In this document: positions 1 to 10,042 of the stretch, in pieces | How positions within the stretch are numbered: position 1 is the first letter of the stretch | Layout: every line of letters starts with the position of its first letter | Assembly: GCA_012033055.1 (NCBI GenBank) | Contig: JAAUPR010000014.1 | Location: 1 to 64,000, forward strand | Length of the DNA stretch: 64,000 nt | Reading direction: 5' to 3' | DNA from: Limnothrix sp. RL_2_0 | Lineage (GTDB): Bacteria; Cyanobacteriota; Cyanobacteriia; Cyanobacteriales; MRBY01 | Notes under the pieces: generated by a model | What the model was told of the DNA's origin: nothing | Databases searched by the model: none | The model's input: the letters and a program-made list of their open reading frames with translations, nothing else | Translations under genes and position numbers: made by a program

Positions 1-140
1 TTTTTGGACAAGATTATGGGCATTAGTGAAATAGAAGAGGCAACATTAGGATGGAGGAAAAGATGAACTGTCCAGAATGATCCTCAGAGTAGAGCGGTTA
101 ATTTGTAGAAGTTGGGCGATCGCCCCTATGATGCCCCAAG

Positions 141-169
141 AAAAAACCGATTGGCATAAAACCAACCGG
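141..169 (-). terminator. Rho-independent terminator of the EF-G gene
   Basis: Read on the minus strand, an 8-bp stem (CCGGTTGG / CCAATCGG, one G-U pair) with a 7-nt loop is followed directly by six T. It lies about 45 nt beyond the EF-G stop codon and is oriented to end that transcript. Confidence 0.8.
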
Positions 170-213
170 CAATTTTAACTTATTTAATTCTTCACCAAGT
201 AACGCCTAAAAAC

Positions 214-2304
214 TTACTTAGACTTCGCTTCAGCACGCTCTTTCGCTTCCTTAATGACTTCCTCAGCCACATTTTTAGGACAAGGCGCATAATGGTTAAA
301 TTCCATGGAGAACTGACCACGACCCGAAGTCATAGTCCGAAGATCACCGATGTAACCGAACATTTCACTCAAGGGCACTTCTGCTTTGATGCGCGCGCCA
401 GTAGAAGAAGCGTCTTGGCCTTGGATCATGCCACGGCGGCGGTTAAGGTCGCCAATAACATCACCAACATAATCGTCGGGTGTGAAGACATCCACCTTCA
501 TAATCGGCTCAAGGATTTGGGGGCCAGCCTTAGGGATGGACTGACGGTAGCCACTCTTTGCTGCAATCTCAAAGGCGATCGCCGAAGAGTCAACAGGGTG
601 AAAACCACCATCAGTGAGTGTTACTTTCAGATCAACACAAGGGAATCCAGCAAGAACCCCCTTATCAATCGACTGCTCAAAACCCTTCTGAACCGCAGGC
701 CAAAATTCGCGGGGTACATTACCACCAGTCACCTTCGACTCAAACTGGAAGCCAGAACCCTGCTCGCCCGGTTCGACGATATAGTCGATCTTACCGAACT
801 GACCAGAACCACCAGACTGCTTCTTGTGAGTGTAACTGTCGCTGAATACTTTCGTGATGGACTCACGGTAGGCGACCTGAGGCTTACCCACTTCAACTTC
901 AACACCATAGGTACGCTTCAAAATGTCCACCTTAATGTCTAGGTGAAGCTCACCCATACCCTTGATAATAGTCTCGCCACTATCAATGTCAGTTTCCACT
1001 TGGAAGGAAGGATCTTCTCGCATCATTTTGCTGAGTGCCACACCCATCTTCTCGTTACCACCCTTATTAGTCGGGGAAATTGCAATCGAGATTACAGGAT
1101 CAGGGAAAACCATCGCTTCCAGCGTAGCAGGATGATCTTTATCACAGAGCGTATGACCTGTTTGGACATTCTTCATACCGACAATGGCAATAATGTCACC
1201 AGCCTGCGCCGTGTCAATCTCTTCGCGAGAGTCAGCATGCATTTCTACCATCCGACCAATACGCTCAGTTTTACCTGTAGCCATATTGAGGATACTGTCA
1301 CCTTTGTTGAGCGTACCAGAGTAAATCCGCGTGAAAGTTAGCGCACCAAAACGGTCGTCCATAATCTTGAACGCCAAAGCCCGGAAAGGCTTCTCAGGAT
1401 CAACAATTGCGTAGCTACCAGTAGGCTTACCCTCTTCATCCGTTTCAGGCTGGGGGTTCACCTCCATGGGGTTCGGCAGATAGTCAATAACCGCGTCTAG
1501 AACGAGCTGTACACCTTTGTTTTTGAAGGAAGAACCACAATAAGTAGGGAAGAAAGCCAGCTTACGAGTACCAGTCCGAATACAGGACTTAATCTGATCG
1601 ATGGTTAGCTCTTCACCTTCGAGGTACTGCTCCATGAGGTCATCGTCTTGCTCTACAGCGGTTTCGATGAGCATCTCGCGGTATTCTGCAACTTTTTCCT
1701 TCATGTCTTCGGGGACATCTTTAATCTCGTAGTTCAGGGGATCCATCGAATCATCCCAGAGCCATGCTTTCTCTGTGAGAAGATCAACGACACCGGAAAA
1801 TTCTTCTTCTGTACCGATGGGGAGCACCATCACGAGGGGACGGGCATCCAAAATTGTGTCAACTTGATTGACTACTTTGTAAAAGTCTGCGCCGAGACGA
1901 TCTAGTTTATTAACATAAATAATCCGAGCAACTTTGGAGTCGTTAGCGTAGCGCCAGTTGGTTTCGGATTGGGGCTCTACACCGCCGGAACCACAAAATA
2001 CGCCGACACCGCCGTCGAGCACTTTTAGCGAACGATAAACTTCGATGGTGAAATCAACGTGACCGGGGGTATCGATAATGTTGAGTTGGTGTTCTTTCCA
2101 AAAGCAACTTGTCGCAGCGGATTGGATTGTAATGCCGCGCTCTTGCTCTTGCTCCATGAAGTCGGTGGTGGCTGCGCCTTCGTGCACTTCGCCGATTTTA
2201 TGGATTTTTCCGGTTAACTTCAGGATACGCTCGGTGGTGGTGGTTTTACCTGCATCGACGTGAGCGAAGATACCGATATTACGATATTTGGTCAGGTCTT
2301 TCAT
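214..2304 (-). CDS. fusA: Elongation factor G (paralogue type)
   Basis: A 696-residue ribosomal translocation GTPase. It has the G1 loop AHVDAGKT (residues 14-21), a switch RGIT, DTPGH and NKLD, followed by EF-G domains II-V, so it is complete. It catalyses GTP-driven movement of tRNA and mRNA during elongation, or ribosome recycling. It stands alone with no rpsL, rpsG or tufA beside it. NKLDRLGAD replaces the usual NKMDR-type G4 region, and [10 protein letters not shown] also differs from canonical EF-G. Both traits suggest one of the extra EF-G copies cyanobacteria carry (the Synechocystis sll1098 type) rather than the str-operon copy; that subgrouping is inference. The start is ATG at 2302-2304 with no strong Shine-Dalgarno (SD) sequence. 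Confidence 0.93.
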   Translation of the reverse strand: MKDLTKYRNIGIFAHVDAGKTTTTERILKLTGKIHKIGEVHEGAATTDFMEQEQERGITIQSAATSCFWKEHQLNIIDTPGHVDFTIEVYRSLKVLDGGVGVFCGSGGVEPQSETNWRYANDSKVARIIYVNKLDRLGADFYKVVNQVDTILDARPLVMVLPIGTEEEFSGVVDLLTEKAWLWDDSMDPLNYEIKDVPEDMKEKVAEYREMLIETAVEQDDDLMEQYLEGEELTIDQIKSCIRTGTRKLAFFPTYCGSSFKNKGVQLVLDAVIDYLPNPMEVNPQPETDEEGKPTGSYAIVDPEKPFRALAFKIMDDRFGALTFTRIYSGTLNKGDSILNMATGKTERIGRMVEMHADSREEIDTAQAGDIIAIVGMKNVQTGHTLCDKDHPATLEAMVFPDPVISIAISPTNKGGNEKMGVALSKMMREDPSFQVETDIDSGETIIKGMGELHLDIKVDILKRTYGVEVEVGKPQVAYRESITKVFSDSYTHKKQSGGSGQFGKIDYIVEPGEQGSGFQFESKVTGGNVPREFWPAVQKGFEQSIDKGVLAGFPCVDLKVTLTDGGFHPVDSSAIAFEIAAKSGYRQSIPKAGPQILEPIMKVDVFTPDDYVGDVIGDLNRRRGMIQGQDASSTGARIKAEVPLSEMFGYIGDLRTMTSGRGQFSMEFNHYAPCPKNVAEEVIKEAKERAEAKSK

Positions 2305-2628
2305 AAGTTTATGTTCGCTCTATAAAATTTAAGTACTACTATCTACTGGGGTGGACACTTGGGGTGTTGGCTTAAAGGTACAGGCAAACTTTTCTCGGAC
2401 TGTTTAGAGCACTGCTTCAGGCTGGGAAAGTTTGAGGGTAGCAATTAAAACACTACTTGTATTATAAGTGTCACTAATGGGGTTTTGTATAAGCCGTGGA
2501 TTTTGCTCTGGGAGAACTGTATCTTTGGCGTCAGCAAAGATTATTAAAATCCTTGTGGGCCGCTATGGCAACATTACAGATTGTAAATTATCTTGAGTGC
2601 AAGTTAAAAGTGCCTAGGGTAGGAATGG
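2305..2628. other. Divergent intergenic region
   Basis: 324 nt between the divergent EF-G and zinc-ribbon genes. On the minus strand there is a TATAAT at 2461-2466 that could be a -10 box for EF-G, but no good -35 match lies upstream of it. I see no RNA gene and no convincing ORF here. Confidence 0.4.
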
Positions 2629-3042
2629 GTGGCGATCGCCGCACTGATTAGACTTATGCCAGAGAATCCAAAGGATATAGATATACATGCTCTAGCGCGG
2701 GAAATGGGCGCGGAGCCAAGGGTTAAGGGGAAGTCGGCTGGGTCATCAGACTCAGATGGGTTGCAGGTAAAGCTAGAAAAGTTGACGGAAAAATATGATC
2801 GTTTATATACGTTAAGTCGGGCAACGTGGGAGCTAGTACGGGAGAGTACGGAGCTAGAGGAGGAAGACTTGATCCAACGGGTAATCACCTTAGAGGCTCA
2901 GAAAAATATCGCGACAAAACCAAAGGCTTCTCCTTGTCCGGACTGCGATCGCCCTCTCCAGCGTATTGAAGGGAAGCATAATAAATGCATCTATTGTGGC
3001 TACATTCAAGAATTTACAAGTCCTTTTGATAAGTTGCTTTAG
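2629..3042 (+). CDS. Small zinc-ribbon protein of unknown function
   Basis: 137 residues from GTG 2629; an in-frame ATG at 2656 is an equally possible start, and neither has a clear SD. The N-terminal half is charged and helical, with a likely coiled coil around residues 44-95. The C-terminus carries one CPDC...CIYC pair spaced like a zinc ribbon, ending in an aromatic tail. I do not recognise a named family. A structural zinc site is the only functional statement I can support. It precedes the Uma2-type gene by 63 nt and may share its transcript. Confidence 0.7.
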   Translation: MAIAALIRLMPENPKDIDIHALAREMGAEPRVKGKSAGSSDSDGLQVKLEKLTEKYDRLYTLSRATWELVRESTELEEEDLIQRVITLEAQKNIATKPKASPCPDCDRPLQRIEGKHNKCIYCGYIQEFTSPFDKLL

Positions 3043-3105
3043 GCGATCGCCCCACCGATAACCTCTTTTACAATAGACTTACCGCCCTGACGGAGATAAG
3101 AAACC

Positions 3106-3831
3106 ATGGTTGCTGCCATTTCTCAGCGCATTACTTGGGAAAAACTTCCCGACGATTACCCCCTTCCCGATGACCCTGTGGACAATATCAATCAACCCAT
3201 TCTCGCCGCGGCCCTAACCGAAAGTTTGCAACAGGCCGGAAAATTATCTGACCAAAATCTGACCCCCAGTAATTACGGCATCTGCGCTACCCTCGACGGC
3301 AAAATGGTAGTCAAAGCACCAGACTGGGCATTTATTCCGCAAATTACAGTCCCTCGCGATGAAGTGACCCGCAGTTACACACCCCAATTGCAAGGAGACA
3401 TTCCGTTAATGGTGCTGGAGTTTTTATCCGACACTTCAGAGACAGAATATTCATCGAAAGCGACTTACCCACCGGGAAAATGGTTTTTCTACGAACAAAT
3501 TCTCAAAGTGCCCTATTACGGATTATTTGAGCCAAACGAGGGTCAGCTAGAACTCTATAAACTGGACGAAGCGGGTCGGTACGTTTTAGTGCAGCCAAAC
3601 GAGGAGGGACATTTTGCCATTCCTGAAATTGAGTTGTCCTTGGGCACTTGGCAAGGAAATTGGTCAAATCTTGCGGGCTATTGGCTCCGGTGGTGGGATG
3701 CCCAGCAAAATTTATTACTCTGGGGTTCTGAAGCTGCTGAATTAGCGACAAAAAAAGCTGAATTAGCAAATGACAGGGCGGAACGTTTAGCGGCACAATT
3801 GAGGGCGGCTGGCATTGAACCGGAGATCTAA
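3106..3831 (+). CDS. Uma2-family (DUF820) putative restriction-endonuclease-fold protein
   Basis: 241 residues. The core has the Uma2 pattern: a PDW motif in KAPDWAFIP (about residue 75), VLEFLS with the acidic residue of a PD-(D/E)XK fold, and a downstream K/Y/VPYYGLFEP segment. The C-terminus is an Ala/Glu/Arg-rich helix (AAELATKKAELANDRAERLAAQ), common in cyanobacterial members. The family is expanded in cyanobacteria. A nuclease fold is predicted, but no cellular role is established. The start ATG at 3106 fits the family N-terminus. The next gene begins 6 nt after its stop. Confidence 0.85.
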   Translation: MVAAISQRITWEKLPDDYPLPDDPVDNINQPILAAALTESLQQAGKLSDQNLTPSNYGICATLDGKMVVKAPDWAFIPQITVPRDEVTRSYTPQLQGDIPLMVLEFLSDTSETEYSSKATYPPGKWFFYEQILKVPYYGLFEPNEGQLELYKLDEAGRYVLVQPNEEGHFAIPEIELSLGTWQGNWSNLAGYWLRWWDAQQNLLLWGSEAAELATKKAELANDRAERLAAQLRAAGIEPEI

Positions 3832-3837
3832 ATTAGT

Positions 3838-4588
3838 TTGAATAGTCTGAAAAATCTAGATCATATTCGCATTATCGTTGTCGAACCGGCGGGGGCGTTA
3901 AATGTTGGTTCGATCGCCCGTGCGATGAAAAATATGGGCTTGTCACAACTTGTTCTCGTCAATCCCCGGTGTGATTATTTGGGGGAGGAGGCTCGGCTAA
4001 TGGCGGTTCATGCAGCGGATTTACTTGAGAAAGCAACGGTTGTTGATACTTTGGTGGCGGGTTTAAAGGGGTGCAAGAAGGCGATCGCCACGACTGGATT
4101 ACTGCGAGATTTACCGATAAAAGTGGAAACCCCGAAGCAAGCTTTACCTTGGGTGTTAGCAGACGAAACCCCCAGCGCAATTATTTTTGGACGCGAGGAT
4201 CATGGTCTGAGTAATGTGGAATTAAACCATGCCCAGCGATTGGTCTGTATTCCCACAGCAGATGAATATACTTCCCTTAATCTGGCGCAGGCGATCGCCG
4301 TTTGTTGTTACGAACTCCGCAGTCTCAGCCAAACCGAGAATCCTGTACCGGTGGCTCCCCCCCTCAGATCTCGTCGATCTCGATGCCCTCGAAGGCTATT
4401 ACCAAAACCTAGAAACCCTGCTGCTAAAAGTGGGATATCTACAACCCCACACCGCCGAGGCGCGTATGGCAAAATTTCGCAGTCTTTATAATCGAACCGG
4501 TTTGAGCAGTGCAGAAACAGCGATGTTGCGGGGCATTCTCCGGCAAGTAAACTGGGCGATCGCCAATCCAGATAAACTATCTAATTAG
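3838..4588 (+). pseudogene. TrmH/TrmJ-family RNA methyltransferase, frameshifted
   Basis: A SpoU/SPOUT 2'-O-methyltransferase. Frame 1 (from TTG 3838) gives VEPAGALNVGSIARAMKNMG, FGREDHGLSN and IPT..EYTSLNLAQA, the SAM-knot motifs. Just after PVAPP the frame becomes a non-homologous Arg/Ser/Pro tail, while the +1 frame continues with a normal helical C-terminal domain (SDLVDLDALEGYYQNLE...) to 4588. The switch lies in a run of seven C at 4357-4363. Removing one C gives a continuous 249-residue protein, the usual TrmJ length. This is either a real slippage mutation, phase variation, or a base-call error. There is no good ATG/GTG; the TTG lies 6 nt after the Uma2-gene stop, suggesting coupling. 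Confidence 0.85.
4357..4363 (+). repeat. C7 homopolymer at the TrmJ frameshift
   Basis: Seven consecutive C where six would restore the reading frame of the methyltransferase. Such runs are mutable in vivo and are also a common source of sequencing error. Confidence 0.9.
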
Positions 4589-4593
4589 TTCAC

Positions 4594-7500
4594 TTAGTGC
4601 GCAGCAATATAGTTTTCGAGGAAAAGATAAACCTCTTGTAATGCCTCATCAATTAGTACTTCAAGGATTTTGATTCGCACCAGATCTTTGTTGACGACAG
4701 CCGTTTCAATCGCCTGACACCACTGGGGAATGTCGTTAACACTCGCCGAAGCCACAGAACCTTTGAGGCGATGGACATGGTAAGTGATTTGTTCAAAATC
4801 TTCAGCGGCGATCGCCACCCGTAACCCTGCAAAATATTGCGGCAAAAAAGTCAGCAGCTTCGCAAACATCTGTTTCTGAAAAGCCAAATTCTCACCATAA
4901 AACAACTTTAAACGCTCTAGATCAATCACTGTTTCGGCTTCACTGCCCCGACTAACCATTGGCCTGTCATTAAGCTTTGCCTCACTAACCAGTTCCTGTG
5001 TATCGGTCTCAGCCGTTATCGGTGGAAGCTCCATTGGTTGCAAAATTCGCTCTAACACTGTTTGAATCGAGGCAATAGTGGTTGGCTTCGAGATGTAGTC
5101 ATCCATCCCCGCCGTAATACATTTATCGCGATCGCCTTCCATTACATTTGCCGTCATCGCCACAATCAGTTGATGCTCCCCTTCCGCTTCTCCCTCACGG
5201 ATTCTTTCCGTTGTGCTGTAGCCATCCAGTTCCGGCATGAGACAATCCATTAAGATCAAGTCATACTTTTCTGTCTTAAGTCGCTCCAAAGCGATGCGAC
5301 CATTTTCAACACAATCAATGTCTTCAAAGCCAAGAATATTTAACTGATTTTGGATCACCGTCTGGTTCACCACAGCATCTTCCACAAGGAGAATCCGAAA
5401 TATGGACGATCGCCCCATTGTCTTCGTGAAACTATCCGCAAAAGTTGTCCCATCCTCAATCTGCTCTTGGGTGAAACTATCCTGCTGCAAACAATTAAAT
5501 AAACTCTTCTGCTGCAACGGTTTGAGAAGATGACGAATCCTTTGTGCCTGTAGCCATTCCCGTAGGAAGGGGTAGTCAATGCTCGAAATCAAAATCACAA
5601 CTTTCTCCAAGGGTAAAAGCGGCTGCAATCTTTGCAATACTACCTGAATTGACTTCTGAGCCGAGAGAATGGGGAGAGCCAGTAACACCAAATCATATTT
5701 TTTTTCCTGTTCCAGAATGACTAACCCTTCGACAAAGTTCCCGCAGCTCTCCACTTCCATACCGCAGGCCGTAAGATACTCATTGACGATATGCTGAGAT
5801 TTGTCGTGGGAGTCAATCACTAAAATCTTCTGGGTTGGTAACTCTGGAAAGCTGGCGATCGTATCTAAACGGTCTAATACTGCCGTAAACCAAAATGTTG
5901 AGCCTTGTCCCCATGTACTCTCGATGCCGATAGAACCGCCCATCATCGTGGTAAGTTGCTTGGCGATCGCCAGCCCCAAACCCGTGCCCCCATACTGACG
6001 AGTCGTAGAAGGATCCACCTGAGAAAACGAGCGGAATAACTTCTCCTTATCCTCCGGCTTAATACCAATGCCCGTATCAATCACCTCACAACGAATCGTC
6101 ACCTGATCCGCCGTTTGAGATGTCTGCATAACGCGAATTTCTACAGAACCTGATGCCGTAAACTTGATGGCATTGCCCACAAGATTTGTCAAAATTTGCC
6201 TTAACCGTACCGCATCCCCCATCAGCACTTGGGATAATTGAGGATCAACGAAAGTTAATAATTCGACTTTTTTATGGTGCGCAGCAAAGGCCAACAATTC
6301 AGCCACCGCCTCCACACATTCCACCAGATCTAGGGGCATGGATTCGAGGGTCATTTCCCCAGCCTCTAACTTTGAAAAATCCAAAATGTCATTAATCAAC
6401 GAGAGTAAATGTTCCGCACTATTATTGAGGGTTTTGACAAAATCCTGTTGCTGAATATTTAGGGGAGTGGTGTGTAAAAGCTCCGCAATGCCGATGATGC
6501 CATTCATGGGAGTGCGAATCTCGTGGCTCATGTTGGCGAGGAAGCTGGACTTCAGGCGGGATGCTTCGATGGCGGCCTCTCTACCTTTGACGAGATCTTG
6601 AATATTTTGTGCAACGATGATAATGCCACCGACTTGATCTGCGGTGTAATACCATGGTTGCATCGTCCATTTGAGGTAATGTTTGGTGCCGTCGGGCTGG
6701 ATAAAACAGTCCTCATCACGGGCAACTATTTCCCCAGCTAAGGCGCTTTGGATATTGGCACGATATCGCTCTGGTAAATCGACAAAAACATCGAAATGCG
6801 ATCGCCCCACCAGAATTTCATCCCCCAGATTGTAGTCCTTCAACCACTGCTTACTATGGGCAATGTAATACATATTGGTATCGCACATCGCCATGGCCAC
6901 GGGCATATTTTGAATCAGTTGGCGCAGTTGGCGACGTTCCTGTTCAAGGGCTTTGTCTGCGAGTTTTCGGTCAGTGACATCGAGTATGACTCCTTCTAAA
7001 CAAGTAACTTGATTTTCTAGGTCAAATAGAGCTGTACCTTGCTCATACACCCAGCGAATATTACCATCGGCACACAGTACACGATATTCATCCTTATAAG
7101 TAGAACTGGTCGGTGTGATCTCTTCTAATTCAAACTGGAGGGAAGTGCGGTCATCAGGGTGAATGATTTCGTTAAATGCACGAATACGATTGTCTAAGAA
7201 ATCTGTGGCGGGGTAGCCTGTGAGTTGTTCGATGCCATTGGAAAGGAATTGCATTGTCCATTGTTCATCTGGTAGGCAACGGTACACAACCCCCGGCATA
7301 TTGACGACTAAACTCCGGAAGCGTTCTTCGCTATTGCGTAGGGCTTCTTCGACGATGCGGCTTTCAGCGATGCGTTCTTCGAGTAACTGATTACTGGTGG
7401 CGATCGCCTGGGTGCGTTCTGTGACCTTGGCCTCTAATTGATTGTTGATTTCGGCAAGCTGTTGGTTGGCGCTGGCTAGATCTGCACGGGCATATCTCCG

Positions 7501-8343
7501 CTCGATTTCGGCTGCCGCACGGGAAGCAAAAATAGCGATTAGTGTGGTTGCCTGTTCCCGATCGATAGTCGATTCGTAATGGTATACGCGCAATGTGCCA
7601 ATGGATACGTTGTTGCGGTCGGTGATGGGAAAATTAATGTAGCTGGTGAATGTGTTTTCTGCGGTGGTAATGTCTTGGACTTCTGCGATGATTGGCAAAG
7701 ACTGTTCACGAAATTTTGGGTTTCGCCATGAGGCAAGGGTTTGGGTTGTCCCAGTTTCTGTGATTTGCACCTGTAGAACATCGAGGGTGATCGCCAAATT
7801 TTCCACAAGGGCAGGGAAAAAATCATCACCCGTTACTGATGCCGTACCTTGAATAATACGATTTATCAAAGCTTCTGTTTTTTGGCGTTCTTGAATCTCG
7901 ATTTGGAGTTGCTGATTAATTTCTTCAAGGGCTTCTGGACTTTTTAAGGCTAAGAACATTGGCAACAGACTGAAAAGTTCCATCGCCGTGTAACAAGAAA
8001 TCAAAGCTGTGATCGCTTGCTCGATACCTGTCACCCAATAAATAGGAAACCAGAGTGTCACAATTTCTAATAAGTGTCCAAAGCCACAAGCGACGATAAA
8101 TGCGCCAAATAGGACAAATACCCGCGAGAATGGCATATCTTGCCGCTTTCTAACGAAATAGATGAGCATGACCGGGATCGAAAAATAGGCGATCGCAATC
8201 AAGAGATCCGAAATTAGATGCAGCGCAACCAAAGGCGTTTGCCATAGATAACAACTACCGTGGGGCATATACATTTGACCCCCTAACGGCAATAGATGCC
8301 AGAAGTTTCCAGCTATGGACAAAAGATTTGGCATTATTCTCAT
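4594..8343 (-). CDS. Hybrid histidine kinase with ethylene-receptor-like sensor domain
   Basis: 1249 residues. Residues about 35-130 hold three membrane helices with D46 in helix 1 and C86...H90 in helix 2, within [12 protein letters not shown]. This matches the Asp, Cys and His of plant ETR1, where the Cys/His bind the Cu(I) that holds ethylene. Then follow a GAF-like region (160-280), a coiled coil (285-345), PAS (about 345-460), PAS (about 470-590), HisKA with phospho-acceptor H607 in MSHEIRTP, an HATPase (N-box about 724, DTGIGI 756-761), a first receiver (about 838-953) lacking the acceptor Asp (LLALPI), a complete receiver (D1033, K1086) and an Hpt domain (H1191 in HRLKG). A complete phosphorelay on one chain. 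Synechocystis SynEtr1 is the known cyanobacterial precedent for the sensor. The output partner is not visible here. Confidence 0.93.
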   Translation of the reverse strand: MRIMPNLLSIAGNFWHLLPLGGQMYMPHGSCYLWQTPLVALHLISDLLIAIAYFSIPVMLIYFVRKRQDMPFSRVFVLFGAFIVACGFGHLLEIVTLWFPIYWVTGIEQAITALISCYTAMELFSLLPMFLALKSPEALEEINQQLQIEIQERQKTEALINRIIQGTASVTGDDFFPALVENLAITLDVLQVQITETGTTQTLASWRNPKFREQSLPIIAEVQDITTAENTFTSYINFPITDRNNVSIGTLRVYHYESTIDREQATTLIAIFASRAAAEIERRYARADLASANQQLAEINNQLEAKVTERTQAIATSNQLLEERIAESRIVEEALRNSEERFRSLVVNMPGVVYRCLPDEQWTMQFLSNGIEQLTGYPATDFLDNRIRAFNEIIHPDDRTSLQFELEEITPTSSTYKDEYRVLCADGNIRWVYEQGTALFDLENQVTCLEGVILDVTDRKLADKALEQERRQLRQLIQNMPVAMAMCDTNMYYIAHSKQWLKDYNLGDEILVGRSHFDVFVDLPERYRANIQSALAGEIVARDEDCFIQPDGTKHYLKWTMQPWYYTADQVGGIIIVAQNIQDLVKGREAAIEASRLKSSFLANMSHEIRTPMNGIIGIAELLHTTPLNIQQQDFVKTLNNSAEHLLSLINDILDFSKLEAGEMTLESMPLDLVECVEAVAELLAFAAHHKKVELLTFVDPQLSQVLMGDAVRLRQILTNLVGNAIKFTASGSVEIRVMQTSQTADQVTIRCEVIDTGIGIKPEDKEKLFRSFSQVDPSTTRQYGGTGLGLAIAKQLTTMMGGSIGIESTWGQGSTFWFTAVLDRLDTIASFPELPTQKILVIDSHDKSQHIVNEYLTACGMEVESCGNFVEGLVILEQEKKYDLVLLALPILSAQKSIQVVLQRLQPLLPLEKVVILISSIDYPFLREWLQAQRIRHLLKPLQQKSLFNCLQQDSFTQEQIEDGTTFADSFTKTMGRSSIFRILLVEDAVVNQTVIQNQLNILGFEDIDCVENGRIALERLKTEKYDLILMDCLMPELDGYSTTERIREGEAEGEHQLIVAMTANVMEGDRDKCITAGMDDYISKPTTIASIQTVLERILQPMELPPITAETDTQELVSEAKLNDRPMVSRGSEAETVIDLERLKLFYGENLAFQKQMFAKLLTFLPQYFAGLRVAIAAEDFEQITYHVHRLKGSVASASVNDIPQWCQAIETAVVNKDLVRIKILEVLIDEALQEVYLFLENYIAAH

Positions 8344-8710
8344 ATCGATTTCTGGTGTTTCTTCTTAAAATTCAGATTGAATAACTCTTGGCGATTGACA
8401 TTCATATATACAAATCCGTCCTTAGACATATCTACAAGGAAAAGCACTCATACTAAAGATGGATTGCAAATTAATGCTCGATTAATTCTTACGCAAAAAA
8501 AACAAACTGCTGTTACAAAACGTCGAAAATGTAAAAAAAAACAAAATTTTTCTGCTTGGTTAATATTTTCCTATCAAAGGACTGAATCCGTTTGGGGTAG
8601 GGGAAATGAACTGCAAAGATTGATAATCTAGGCGATCGCCAGACACTTTAGGCATAATTGAGGCATAATTTTTGCATTGTCCCCAGTTTTATTTGATTTA
8701 GGAGTTACCA
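8344..8710. other. Divergent intergenic region with a short direct repeat
   Basis: 367 nt, A/T-rich, between the hybrid kinase (minus) and the beta-lactamase-like gene (plus). The only structure I see is an adjacent direct repeat of AGGCATAATT (about 8651-8672), 40 nt before the GTG start, which could be a regulator site. No RNA gene was recognised. Confidence 0.4.
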
Positions 8711-10042
8711 GTGGTTGGGAAGTCCCGTCGTTTCAAACGTAAAAAGAAATCTTCGCAGGCCTCCCCAGATTCCGACCTCAAAGTTGTTTCACTGGCCTCC
8801 CATCGTCGGCCTAAACCAAAGCCTCCCAGTAGTGGCTCAGCAGCCCCACCCCGTCGCAAAAACAAGCCTCCCAATATACCCAACGCTCCATCCCGCCCCC
8901 CAAGAAGACGGACAACAAAAAAAGTGGCGGCAAAAAGAAGACCCACCGCACGCCATAACCGCCGCTTCCGCCTCAACTTACCAAAGCCTATCTTGTATCC
9001 CTTGCGATTTCTGATCGTTGGGGTTGGGATTGGCGCTTTTATTGGCACCGTTCTCGCTATTTCCAATTCCCGTCCGTACATTAAGGTGACCCAAGATGTC
9101 TCTAAACGGGGCGAAGAGATGAGTATGGAAAATACCTCTCCTTTGCCGTTGAAAACCCCTCTCACGGCTCTCCGGGAAGATGTAACCCAGGCGATCGCCG
9201 CCGCCGAAGAATTAGACGCAGCCCTATTATTTGTAGACCTTGACAGTGGCGAATATTTAGACGTTGCCGCATCCAGACCCATACCAGCCGCCAGCACAAT
9301 CAAAATCCCGATCCTCGTGGCCTTTTTTGAAGCCATTGACCAAGGCAAAATTCAACTTGATGATTCTTGGACAGTCACAGAAGAGGTGATTGGTGGTGGT
9401 TCCGGCAACCTGCAATACAAAGCAAAAGGTAGCCAATTTTCCGCCCTATTTACCGCATCAGAAATGAGCATCAATAGCGATAACACCGCCACGAATATGG
9501 CGATCGAGCAATTAGGAGGCCAAGAGGCTTTGAACCTCCGCTTTCAGCAATGGGGCATGAAACAGACCCAAATCAATAATCTTTTACCTGACCTAGACGG
9601 CACAAACATCACAACAGCCAGTGATCTTGCCTATCTACTTGCCCGCATTAACCAAGGCGATATTCTTTCCACCCGTTCCCGCGATCGCCTGATGCGAATT
9701 ATGGGAGCCACAGAAAACGACCGACTATTACCCCAAAGCCTAGGCGCTGGCGCAGAGATTGTACACAAGACCGGCGATATCGGCTTTATCATCGGTGATG
9801 CAGGCATTATCGACATGCCCAACGGCAAACGCTACGTTGCCGCCATCTTTATTGAGCGCCCCTACAATGACCCCAAGGGCAGAGACTTACTGCACAACAT
9901 TGCCAAGAAATTTTATCAATATCTCGAACAAGCCCAAAAGCCAGAAACTCCCACCGAGCTGGAATTACCGCCCGATTCGGAAGCTTTCCTCAAAACAGCT
10001 TTACTCTCGACCGCATCTACTCACCCCGATGAAAAAAACTAG
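8711..10042 (+). CDS. Membrane-anchored class A beta-lactamase-like serine hydrolase
   Basis: 443 residues. Residues 1-90 are very basic and Pro-rich (cytoplasmic), followed by one membrane helix (97-117) and an exported beta-lactamase-fold domain. Active-site motifs are visible: S195-TIK (SxxK), S256-D-N (SDN) and K353-TG (KTG). I do not see a clear Glu166 loop, so real beta-lactamase activity is doubtful; cyanobacterial members are usually annotated as beta-lactamase2-family proteins of unknown substrate. The start is GTG 8711, chosen because AGGAG (8700-8704) lies 6 nt before it. The last four bases overlap the dnaN stop on the other strand (shared CTAG). Confidence 0.88.
   Translation: MVGKSRRFKRKKKSSQASPDSDLKVVSLASHRRPKPKPPSSGSAAPPRRKNKPPNIPNAPSRPPRRRTTKKVAAKRRPTARHNRRFRLNLPKPILYPLRFLIVGVGIGAFIGTVLAISNSRPYIKVTQDVSKRGEEMSMENTSPLPLKTPLTALREDVTQAIAAAEELDAALLFVDLDSGEYLDVAASRPIPAASTIKIPILVAFFEAIDQGKIQLDDSWTVTEEVIGGGSGNLQYKAKGSQFSALFTASEMSINSDNTATNMAIEQLGGQEALNLRFQQWGMKQTQINNLLPDLDGTNITTASDLAYLLARINQGDILSTRSRDRLMRIMGATENDRLLPQSLGAGAEIVHKTGDIGFIIGDAGIIDMPNGKRYVAAIFIERPYNDPKGRDLLHNIAKKFYQYLEQAQKPETPTELELPPDSEAFLKTALLSTASTHPDEKN

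Noticed and set aside
1-66. Open frame ending TGA at 64-66 at the left edge
   Set aside because: About 21 codons only, no recognisable protein. It might be the end of a gene outside the window but cannot be supported.
292-942. Long plus-strand ORFs inside the EF-G gene and similar antisense ORFs in apcE, pheT, pdhC and aroC
   Set aside because: They are complementary shadows of strongly conserved genes. None has an SD or family features.
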